From Sphaerulina vaccinii (Eukaryota > Ascomycota > Dothideomycetes > Mycosphaerellales > Mycosphaerellaceae): 64,000 nt of DNA. The DNA lies in the NCBI GenBank assembly GCA_022570795.1, contig JAKUDP010000003.1, positions 806,001 to 870,000 on the forward strand, given 5' to 3'. The translations under genes and the position numbers were made by a program. A model generated the notes under the pieces. The model was not told the origin of the DNA, did not search any database, and saw only the letters and a list, made by a program, of their open reading frames with translations. Numbering within the stretch: the first letter of the stretch is position 1; every line of letters begins with the position of its first letter. Shown piece by piece: positions 20,996 to 30,165 of this stretch.

Positions 20996-22860
20996 AGAAT
21001 GCGGTCTTCTGTTAGCTTACACAGTTGGACATCCAATTGTAAGTCGAAGAACAACCCAATATGGACTTGAATTGCGTCTGAGTCGGACTACAAGTCCGCT
21101 ACTCCTACATCCAACACCGAGATTAAGGTCTTCTGTTAGCTCTTGCGCCATACCTGCCAGTTAGGAACTGAAGAACAGATCGACATGGACTTTGGATTGC
21201 GCCCGACATCTGATATGTTGGAGTAGGAAGACCGATACTCCTGCGATCTACACCGAGCATGCGGCTCACCAGTAGCTGCCACTTACTTGCCTCCAATGGT
21301 CTGGCGAAGAACAACCCGAGATGGACTTTGCATCGCGCCCGAGATCTGGTACGTTGAAGTAGGACGACCGATGCCAATTCCGAGCATGCGGTCTTCTGTT
21401 AGCTTCTTCAATGGCTATGCCAACCACGAAGTGAACGACACACCGATATGGAGTCCTAGTTGGAGGGGTAGGAGTAGGAACACAGATGCCAATCCCCCGA
21501 GTATGCAGTCTTTCATTAGCTTCCGCTAAGATGTATTCCAGTCGTGCGATATGGAGTGGATGGACCTTGAATAGCTCCGAGATGTGCTATGTTGGAGGAG
21601 TAGGAAGACCGATGCCAACCCCGAGCATGCGACATTCCATTAGCTTCCGTTGGGCTTCATCCTGTCATGACAGGAAGAAGGCCCCGATATGGTAGGACTT
21701 CAGATCCAACATCCGCAGAGTGCGAATTACGAGCCCGAGCATGGCATGTGTCGGAGCACCGAGTTTGCTCCTACGTACGATCCCCGAGTATGCGACATTC
21801 CACTAGCTGCCGCTGGGTTACGTTCCAGTCGTGCTATTCGGAAGTCAGCGATATGGAGTTGGATCGCGGCCAAAAGACTTGTGTGTCCGAGGTCCCAAGG
21901 CCATGAGGGAGTAGGAAGGCCGACACGCCAACCCCGAGCATGCAGTCTTCCACTAGCTTCCGATTAGCCATAGGCGAGTCGTGAAGTGAAGAACAGCCCG
22001 ATGTAGGTAGTGGATCGCGTCCGAAGGAATTCTGATCAAAGTCCGCAGAGCCCATAGAGGCGATGGAGGACCGACAGTCCTACATCCAAATCCAACCCCG
22101 AGTATGCAGTCTTGCACTAGCTTCTCATTAGCGAAGTGCCAACCGTGCAGTGAGTAACAGCCCGACGTGGACATAGGATCGCGCCCGAGCAACTTCGAAA
22201 TCCGCAAAGTGCGAAGTGAGGTCGTAGGGGCACCGACAACTCCTACGTACGATCCCCGAGTATGCGACATCCCATTAGCTTCCGTCGTTTGACGTCCCAA
22301 TCGTGCGATTTAGAAGTCACCGATGTGGTATTGGCTTGCGGCCGTAGGACTTTCGATCAAAATCCGCGAAGGAGTAGGAGGACCGATACTCCAACTCTGA
22401 TCCCCGAGCATGCGACAATCCATTAGTTTCCGCTGGCAGCTTTGCCTATCGTGAAGTTTAGAGTAATACCCCGACGTAGACACTCCATCGCGTCCGACTC
22501 AAAATCCGCAAAATGCGGCTCCGACACGACTTCGGTGCTCCTACTCCTCTACTCCTTCGTCATGTCCGAGCATGCAGTCTTCCATTAGCTGCCCTTGACT
22601 TCGTTTCCAATCGTAAGCATTCGCGGTGTTACTTTCTCACCGCGTCCGAAGACCAAATCCGCAGAACGCGAGAGGAGTAGGAGTAGGACGACCGACGATC
22701 CAACATCATGCCCCAGAATGCAGTCAGCCGTTAGCTTCCGTCAGGTCTCGTTCCAGTAGGAAGCTGGAGAAGACCCCGAAGTTCGACGGCCGAATGGTGT
22801 TCGCGGCCAAAAGATGAGGTTCGTGACAAGACCGCATCCGAGTGAAGTCCGCGTCCGAGA
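20996..22860. repeat. Degenerate tandem array, about 14 units of 117-165 bp
   Basis: The anchor CATTCCATTAGCTTCCG, or a clear variant, recurs at about 21012, 21135, 21271, 21399, 21516, 21640, 21803, 21953, 22118, 22275, 22423, 22584 and 22731, usually preceded by CCCCGAGCATGCG. Each unit also contains, in order, a GAAGAACAGCCCGAYATGG-like block, GGATCGCGYCCGA, AAATCCGCARAGTGCG and GGAGTAGGAGGACCGA. The first five spacings are 117-136 bp; later ones are 147-165 bp, so the unit grew by an insertion of about 30 bp. A related block in reverse orientation is at about 23036-23058. Units are diverged, not AT-rich, and keep many CpG sites. No protein is convincingly encoded across units. Confidence 0.8.
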
Positions 22861-23854
22861 TTTCGTGTAGACTGCATTGCTGCGTTACTGGTAAGATGCG
22901 AAGCTCAAGCTAAGGGATGTCTGTATCCTCGGTGACCAAGATGTTGTGAAGAGGAAATGATCTCGGTGATCGAGGTTGTTGGATCGGGCTGTTTCTGATT
23001 GGATATGCCCAGACGAGATATAAGTGGATAAGAAGTCCGAGAAGCTAACGGATGTCGCTGCAAGAGGGCGAGGCGGAGGCGGAGCTACAAGAGGGTGCCA
23101 AACCCTAAGATGTCGGGGTTGTCCTCTCTTTCGAGACTTTGAGTAGAAACATGGCCAAGCCTTCGAACGAAGTGCCTACAACTCTCAAAATCGACCTCTA
23201 CATCAATTATGCCTTCAACGCGGTATAATTACAACCTGGCACGGTCAGAACCTGCATTGATATAAGGAGATTCCAATAGGAAAGCCTCCACGCCCAACAA
23301 AAATCCTGGGCTCGAATGGCGAATTTACATAGATCGTGGAAATTGCGCTAGCGGCGGATATAGCCGAGCCAATAAGAGTGCTTTGGCTCCTGAAAGTGAA
23401 TGCGAACGCGATCAGTGAACGGGGCACACCAAAACAAAGGCACCGGAGTACAGAGTCTTCGCACGTCAGAATTGGATGCTAGTTCCAGCGGACACTACAA
23501 TCCATGCCACCCGTCTCTGCTACAATTGCAATTGGCCGCAGGCCTGATTTCAGAAAGGCGCCAGCTACTGCAATTCGATTCGCAGGTGTGGAGAGGCTGT
23601 AGTATCTTCCGACTTGAACAGACTCTCAGATCTAACTCGTCATCAAGGATGTCGATGCACATCTCACATCAAGATTCATTCTTGAAAGCATGGTCCACGC
23701 AAGGCTACACTTGGTGGCACACATTTGGTAAGTCCAGCACAACTGTGGCCACGGATGTGCTAGTCATTGGATCCTGTACTCCCGCCTCAACCCTGACGGT
23801 CCTGAACTACCATCGCCGACTTTAACGAGCTTGAATCCAGATCACACATCGAAG
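22861..23854. other. Region between the tandem array and the third HET gene
   Basis: It contains one inverted piece of the array unit near 23040 and the second copy of the 74-bp element (23284-23357). A 141-codon plus-strand frame (23400-23825) has no recognised motif and probably represents leader sequence of the HET transcript; I do not call it as a gene. Confidence 0.4.
23284..23357 (+). repeat. Copy B of the 74-bp dispersed element
   Basis: It begins GCCTCCACGCCCAACAAAAA and ends GCTAGCGGCGG, exactly 74 bp like the copy at 10491-10564. It is 498 bp upstream of the HET start codon. A CCAAT sequence follows at about 23370. Confidence 0.6.
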
Positions 23855-25367
23855 ATGCGACTGATCAATACAGAGACGCTTGAGTTAAACTACTTCGTTG
23901 GCTCTATCAAACCGGAATACGCTATTCTTTCACATTGCTGGGGTGACGATGAAGTCACGCTGCAGGACTATCTCAGCCTGGAGAAAGCAGGACCGAGATT
24001 CAAGAAGATACTTGACTGTTGCTATTTGGCCAAATCAAACGGCCTGGAGTGGGCCTGGATCGATACCTGTTGTATTGATAAGACAAGCAGTGCTGAGCTG
24101 TCGGAGGCTATCAATTCCATGTATCGCTGGTACCAAGATTCGACAGTATGCTATGCCTTCTTGGAAGACGCAACTTCAGAAAGTGAGATACGAGACTGCC
24201 GATGGTTCACGCGTGGCTGGACTTTGCAAGAACTTTTAGCGCCCTTGCGGGTCGAGTTCTTCGACTTAGGTTTGGAAAAACTTGGGGATCGCGAGAGCCT
24301 AGCAACCGTTATTGCACAGATAACGCTCATCGACGAAAGCACTCTGACGAAGTATTCACGCTGGAAATTGCTCGGCATACGGTCGAGCATAGCTGAGCGC
24401 GTGAGCTGGGCATCGATGCGAAAGACGACGAGACTGGAGGATGCGGCGTACTGTCTCTTGGGAATCTTTGAGATAAACATGCCACTTCTGTATGGAGAGG
24501 GGTCGCAAGCATTCCTCCGTTTGCAGAAAGAGATCATCTCGAAGCATGATGATGACTCGATTTTCGCGTGGAACGACCTGACAGAGATAGAATCTGACCA
24601 GACTTCGATCTCCTCGGAGCTCACCCGTCTCGGAGGAATGTTAGCACCATCTCCAGCATATTTTCAGGGAAGCGGTAACATAGAAGTTGTCGACTTCAAG
24701 AGGAATCGACCACCAATGACACTAACTCGACAAGGGATCGACATCTTCTGTTCGCAAGAAATTCTTCTCGATCTTCTCCCACGCCGCACCTACTCCACTG
24801 GTATGGTGTTACGCAGGACCGACTGGGGCTCCAATTATCAGCTCGAGCTGGAATGTGTCGCGCAACTCCCGACCTGTGAGCATCAAGCTCACGAAATGGA
24901 ACGGCGTGTTCTACAGGACAGGCTGTGGCCTTCTAGACCAGAATGCGAAGATCCGTGCAAAAGTTCCTGTCTGTCAAGCAAAGTTTGTGCTGGCAACCCA
25001 AGAGTCTTGGTTACTTTTCGATCCATCAAGATATCCGAAGATTCAGCTGGCTGAAGTAGCGGCTGAGCGTTGTGCCACCATCATGCTCATGGAACTCGTA
25101 CTCTTCGCGTACCTGACTGGCGCAAACCTGCCACAAGGTTTCTTTGAAGTCCAAGGCCCATACATCCATGCTGTATGGGCAGTCTTGATGTTAGGGCTTA
25201 AGCTTTCCCTGCACAGCACATGGTATCTCCTAGGCACATGCGCGGTGGCCTTGGGACAGATACGTGGAGTCAACTTCAACCTCATGGCCTTGTTGACGTT
25301 GCTCCTCTTCCACTTCCACTTAGGTATGATCTCCGCGACCGGGGGTCAAGCTCCTGTGGAGCCTTGA
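23855..25367 (+). CDS. HET-domain protein (HET-E-like N-terminus), frameshifted C-terminal part
   Basis: The first ATG is at 23855 (MRLINTETLELNYF); the open frame upstream starts at a TTG. The N-terminal layout is that of the HET-E/HET-D type: YAILSHCWGDDEVTLQDY, WAWIDTCCIDKTSSAELSEA, INSMYRWYQDSTVCYAFLED, WFTRGWTLQELLAP, and the AYCLLGIFEINMPLLYGEG block at about residues 200-220. That frame stops at 25054. A better continuation is in the next frame from about 24855 (PVSIKLTKWNGVFYRTG) to 25367, which implies a one-base shift near 24850. The distal frame ends in two or three hydrophobic segments, suggesting a membrane-anchored tail in place of NACHT and WD40 repeats. The gene may be an inactive allele. 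Confidence 0.8.
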
Positions 25368-25627
25368 TGAAAGATGGTTCTGCTCCATTGAGGTTGTATA
25401 TGGCGGACTAAGCTCTTCGCCTGACCCACGAGACTGCTAGGGTTGTCTGCGCAACCAGACTGCTCAGAAAAGACGTTGCAAGCAGCTGGTATGCCACAGT
25501 TCATAAGTCCAATTCCTCCTTTACCCCATCACATACCAAAGACAAAGAGCCGAGATCATCCTAGTCATCAAATCATCAAATCATTTCAACGTGGCAGGAG
25601 CTCATGTGCCTCTCCTTGCCTTTCACT

Positions 25628-27640
25628 TCAAGACCAGAACCAGCCATTCTTCTTCGGCTTCTCCTTCTCTTCCGCCGGGGCTTCCATGTGCTGCTTCTCG
25701 TGACTGGTATGCGAACTCTCAGTAGTCTCCTCCCTGCCATCAGCAAACCTCTGCTTCAACACAACTTTCGTTGTAACAGTTCCATCAGGTAGCCGTGTAG
25801 TGTGAGTAGTCGTCAGAGCTGACAGAATCTTGCTCTCGGATGGAGTGACCACTTGTTGACCTGCATGTACCTCCTCTTTGGCGACGCTCAGCTGATTCTT
25901 GCTTTTCGTTCGCATCTCGTACTCCTGCAAGGCGCGATCGAGGCGACTGTCTGTTCCCGTCATCTGCTCGATGTTGTCGTACTCCTGCTCAAGACGCTCT
26001 ACTTCATCTCGAAGCTGGTCGAGGGAAGGGACGCCAGGCGCGAGAAAGCGGAGATCAGGTTTCAATAGCTTGTGACGACGCACTAATAGATCTGTGAACT
26101 CCTCGTCGAACTTGTCAAGAGCATCAAGATCTTTCGACTTGAGAGCGTAGCTCCATCTGTCCGCCTCTTCGGAGAACTTGTTCTCGAGCATAGAATGAAT
26201 GATCGAATGGCTGGGGATCTTGCTTGCCCTGAGAGCTTCCGCAAAGAATACCAGGCGATCGTGTAACTTCTTCTTGTCGTGTCTGTCGAACCACACGCTA
26301 TCGATGTCAAGTCCTCGTTCATGCAAAGTCGTGAGCAAGTCCGCAGCCTCTTTGGTGTTGCTGCCGGAAAGAGCGATGTTCGTTGCATTCAGCAATTGTA
26401 CGTTCTTCTGCTCAACCTCAGTCAAGCGCTCTTGGTCCAGCTTCTCGAGCCTCGGACTCTGGTAGGGTGAGTCGGAGTAGAGTACCTGCGGCTTGTTCAT
26501 CGGGGAGGCACCAATGCGGACAGTCTGATGCCCACCACTAGCGAGCTGATCCTGTCCGCATGACTTGTGGCGTTCATTGTCATGCTTCCACTCTGCGGGA
26601 AACACGCATGATGACTGGTAGAGATCCAGCTCCGTCTCAGGTGTGACGCGAACACGTAGCGGTTCTGCTTCGGTGTCCGTGGTTGCCTTGGTGCCTACTT
26701 CAGATACCAGATCTTCGAAATCAGCTTGCAGTAGCGAGCCACCTTGGCCGAACAAGTCCTTTTCCTCAAGCAGATCTGTCACCCACGAATGTCTAAGCTC
26801 GGATGCGGCATGCGGTGTATTGTAAGTACGCGGAAGTTGAGGAGGCAGTATGCCACGACATTGCAAGCTCAGCATCCACTCCAGACCAGGTCCGTAGTAG
26901 GTCGACTGTGGTCGTCCATAGGGCACTCTCATGCCGACTCTCTCGAACGAGCCCATCGGCTTGTCAAGGGAGGCGCTGAGGAGATCTTCGAAGGCCGCTC
27001 GCCACTTAGCGCCATGCTGGCCCATGTCTGGGTGCGCTTCGAGGCGTACAGGAGAGTACGGACTCCGCTTGAACCAGTTGACAGAGAGCCAGTGTGGTTG
27101 TGGAAGTGACGAACGTCCACCAAGAGTATCAAGTGTGCCCAGATGCGCTTCTGGATCACGATATAAGGCCTCGATCATCTCCGGAGGGACGTCCAAGTTG
27201 TGCATCTGTGCCATCTCGAGCAACTCAGCTGCTGAGTCCACCGCTTCTTCCTTCTCTTGAGCACTGCTTCTCGAATTCTGGAGCTGAATATGATCGGGCG
27301 AATCGCTACATCCCGTCCATCGCTGCGAGATATCCTGCTCTTCAGCTCGCAGACGATCCTGGTGTGCGCTGTTCATCCTTGACTTGAGCTCATTCGTGTT
27401 ACTAGGTAGATCTTGGAGCGTGCTAGTGATGGAGCTGATGCCGTTATCGATGAACTTCTTGAAAGCAGAGAACGGACCAGCTCTACTGTTGTCGTTGTCG
27501 TCTCTCGACAGCTCCCTCTCTAGGCGCTTGCTCTCAGTGTGTAGGTGGTTGAACAGTCTATCGTGCTCTGCCTTGAGACTCTGGAAGAACTTATCACTCC
27601 AGAGCTCCGAATCGTCTCTATCGTCGTCTTTACCAGCCAT
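25628..27640 (-). CDS. Conserved-looking protein of unknown function (670 aa)
   Basis: A single long exon from the ATG at 27640. The protein is hydrophilic, rich in Glu, Asp, Lys and Ser, and has heptad-like stretches suggesting coiled coil near residues 20-50 and in the C-terminal third (LDQLRDEVERLEQEYDNIEQ). There is no signal peptide or membrane segment. Near the end a short beta-rich element, TRLPDGTVTTKVVLKQRFAD, precedes a Lys/Glu tail ending GWFWS; similar LPDGT...TTKVVLK...DGREE elements occur in fungal proteins of unknown role. I do not recognise a family. The intact length with no lesions argues for function. Confidence 0.8.
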   Translation of the reverse strand: MAGKDDDRDDSELWSDKFFQSLKAEHDRLFNHLHTESKRLERELSRDDNDNSRAGPFSAFKKFIDNGISSITSTLQDLPSNTNELKSRMNSAHQDRLRAEEQDISQRWTGCSDSPDHIQLQNSRSSAQEKEEAVDSAAELLEMAQMHNLDVPPEMIEALYRDPEAHLGTLDTLGGRSSLPQPHWLSVNWFKRSPYSPVRLEAHPDMGQHGAKWRAAFEDLLSASLDKPMGSFERVGMRVPYGRPQSTYYGPGLEWMLSLQCRGILPPQLPRTYNTPHAASELRHSWVTDLLEEKDLFGQGGSLLQADFEDLVSEVGTKATTDTEAEPLRVRVTPETELDLYQSSCVFPAEWKHDNERHKSCGQDQLASGGHQTVRIGASPMNKPQVLYSDSPYQSPRLEKLDQERLTEVEQKNVQLLNATNIALSGSNTKEAADLLTTLHERGLDIDSVWFDRHDKKKLHDRLVFFAEALRASKIPSHSIIHSMLENKFSEEADRWSYALKSKDLDALDKFDEEFTDLLVRRHKLLKPDLRFLAPGVPSLDQLRDEVERLEQEYDNIEQMTGTDSRLDRALQEYEMRTKSKNQLSVAKEEVHAGQQVVTPSESKILSALTTTHTTRLPDGTVTTKVVLKQRFADGREETTESSHTSHEKQHMEAPAEEKEKPKKNGWFWS

Positions 27641-28246
27641 GTTTGATACAGCAACGATGGGAAGTGGTTGATGGACGATAGAGGACGGCGAGAGCTTCGT
27701 GTTTCACGCGTACAGCTGGCGGGCGCTTCGGTTGGTGCTGGAGCGTTCACCGAGAGCTCTCCACGCTAAAATGTGGCACGTGCACGATGAGCATTACTTA
27801 AGCATTGTCAGCCTTCACTTCCACTTCGAACTTCTCATCAATGTTCTATCCTACACATCGTGCATGATCATATGGCGCTTTCAAGATGCATGGTGCGACC
27901 ATCTCAAAGGCTGAGCTTTGTGCTTGCCTGCACAGCCTAGACTCTGCGGCACCGAGACTACAGCGGTGTCCAATAAGATCATGCAGATCTTGTGAAGCCA
28001 CACATCCTTCGCCTCAGCCGCAGCGGCAGGGGATCTATACTAACAAAAGAATGAGGTCCTGCCGCTGATATGAGGTCCTGCTCGGTCCTTGAAGTTCTGA
28101 CAATCTTGCTTCATCCTTTTACTACTGATGCTGCCTCAGAACAACAGATATACATGTGAGTTGAAGTACATCGCAACAAGTAGCACTAGAGACTGACAAG
28201 TACATAGATTAGAGGACACTGCTTTTAGCTTCTCTTGCCTCTTCAG
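27641..28246. other. Divergent intergenic region
   Basis: These 606 bp separate two divergent genes and carry their promoters. No additional gene or repeat is visible. Confidence 0.4.
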
Positions 28247-30139
28247 ATGGCAGCCTTCACGAAGTGGCGACAAGATGCGAGAGTACTCATGGTCGTCTCT
28301 ATCGTTACTGCAGCATGCTTCGCGATAGGACATCACTTTTTCTACAAAAGTCTCCAAGGCCAGAGTACAGGTCAAGGAAGCCTCAGCCAGAACGAGAACA
28401 TCTACATTGGAACAGCTCTCGCATTCTTCGTGAAGGCGTGTCTGGCGGCGACTGTTAGTGCGGCATACGCTCAGGTGCTCTGGCGTACACTACTTCGACA
28501 AAGTTTGCGAGTAGATCACATCGACGCGCTGTCGATGCTGGCTACCACGCCTACTGCGTTCGACGATGTTCGTCTTTTCCAGTTCCCACTCCTGGTGCTG
28601 CTGGCCGTGGTGGCGTGGTGCGCTGCAATAGTCAGCATCTTTCCTCCTGGAACCCTGTCTGTCAGCCTACAGATTGAGAATATTAGCACTAATTCGAGCT
28701 TGGTGTCGAGTCTGGACTTCACCCTGCCATTGGTGAACTCAAACAAGTCGCGCGGGTATAGCAACAATCAGTTGGTCCCGAGCGACCAGAGTATCAACCT
28801 CACAGACGTGACAACTTTCCAATTCGAGGCGACGCCACTTCAGATCACGTCCGCACTGGCGTCTATAACCGCTCTCACTGGCGATATACCACGAATCCCC
28901 AACACTAAGGCCAACAATTCATATAGTCTGGACTTCTTCGGCCCAGCCTTGCAATGCACAACGATGGAAACCACAACTGATCGTGTTTATTGCTCAAATG
29001 ATACTGGCCACGTCGATGATACGCTGTATTACCTCTCATTTCTTACCTATCCACAAGATTCCGGCGACTCCTTTGGCACGTTCTTCAGCCTAAGTGACAG
29101 GCTACCCGTCGGCTCCGATAAGAACATATCCTGCGACGCGATCGCCAGCTTCAGAAACGCTCTTTTCGGCTCAGAACCGCCGAGACTGAACGTCGTAACT
29201 CAGACCTCGATCATATATGGAGAGGACGCAAGCGAGACCAAGTATGGGTGGAATGTCACAACTTGTCAAATCACCAACGCGACTTACGCTGTTGACGTGA
29301 GGTTCTCAGGTAATGACCAGAGTATGAATGCCACACTGAGTGGATACACACCTCTCGGCTTGGTACCCGACTATATACCTGGCTTCAACGCTTCTTCGGG
29401 CTTCAATGCCACAGATGCAGATTTCCTTGGGCCATCTGCGAGCAAGATCTACAATTACCTCGCCATGATAGCTTTGATGGGCCAAATCACTCTTGGGAGT
29501 GTCTCTGCATGGAGCAACGTGATCACCCAAGTACAAATTGGCCCGGGAGCAACGCAGAATTACAAAGCAGCCTCATATCCCAGTATCTTCAACACTCGCC
29601 TCAACACATCACCAGAGTTGCAGGCTTTCTGGGAACAATCTCCTGGATCTGGAGATGATCAGTCTGCAACCTTCACAGCAATTGCAAACAGCCCTTCACT
29701 AGCTCGACAGATGGAACAGCTGTTTACGAACTTGACACTTGCGCTGCTCACGAATCCTGCAACATCATCGAACGCCACAGTCGATCTCGTCCATTGGCGT
29801 CCTGTCAATCTCTATTCATACAACGCAACGCACCTCTGGCTATCCTATGGCATCGGTCTCCTGATCACACTGATCGTCGTCATCTTTGGGTATACTGCTG
29901 TCTCCGCAAATGGCTCGCCATATAGCACCAAGTTCTCGACGTTTCTACGTACGATGCCCTCGGACCAACTCGAACGCAGACACGAGACTGCAGTTGACAT
30001 AGGCGCCGATCCCATAGCAGAAGAGCTTGCACGCACGAAAGTCAGGTTGGGGCATGATCATGGGGCGATCGAGATGGTACAGGGCAATGCACAGATTCCT
30101 GCATCAAGTTCGAGCAAAGCGCTTCTCAGAGATGGGTGA
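28247..30139 (+). CDS. Polytopic membrane protein of unknown function with large glycosylated loop (630 aa)
   Basis: The first ATG gives MAAFTKWRQDARVLM. Three N-terminal transmembrane segments are visible (LMVVSIVTAACFAIG, ALAFFVKACLAATVSAAYA and FPLLVLLAVVAWCAAIVSIF). They are followed by a loop of roughly 400 residues with many Asn-X-Ser/Thr sites and several cysteines, then a last segment, LWLSYGIGLLITLIVVIFGY, and a cytosolic tail. This topology is common to a family of ascomycete membrane proteins found in many copies per genome, whose function is not known to me. No catalytic motif is visible. The frame is clean with no introns. Tail to tail with the NCS1 permease (26 bp between the stop codons). 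Confidence 0.82.
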   Translation: MAAFTKWRQDARVLMVVSIVTAACFAIGHHFFYKSLQGQSTGQGSLSQNENIYIGTALAFFVKACLAATVSAAYAQVLWRTLLRQSLRVDHIDALSMLATTPTAFDDVRLFQFPLLVLLAVVAWCAAIVSIFPPGTLSVSLQIENISTNSSLVSSLDFTLPLVNSNKSRGYSNNQLVPSDQSINLTDVTTFQFEATPLQITSALASITALTGDIPRIPNTKANNSYSLDFFGPALQCTTMETTTDRVYCSNDTGHVDDTLYYLSFLTYPQDSGDSFGTFFSLSDRLPVGSDKNISCDAIASFRNALFGSEPPRLNVVTQTSIIYGEDASETKYGWNVTTCQITNATYAVDVRFSGNDQSMNATLSGYTPLGLVPDYIPGFNASSGFNATDADFLGPSASKIYNYLAMIALMGQITLGSVSAWSNVITQVQIGPGATQNYKAASYPSIFNTRLNTSPELQAFWEQSPGSGDDQSATFTAIANSPSLARQMEQLFTNLTLALLTNPATSSNATVDLVHWRPVNLYSYNATHLWLSYGIGLLITLIVVIFGYTAVSANGSPYSTKFSTFLRTMPSDQLERRHETAVDIGADPIAEELARTKVRLGHDHGAIEMVQGNAQIPASSSSKALLRDG

Positions 30140-30165
30140 AGGCAGCCACTCTATTCTTGCTACTA

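Noticed and set aside
20996..22860. CRISPR array
   Set aside because: Units are long (117-165 bp), diverged throughout and lack short identical repeats with unique spacers; the genome is eukaryotic.
23400..23825. 141-codon frame upstream of the third HET gene
   Set aside because: No motif, and its position directly before the HET start suggests leader sequence.
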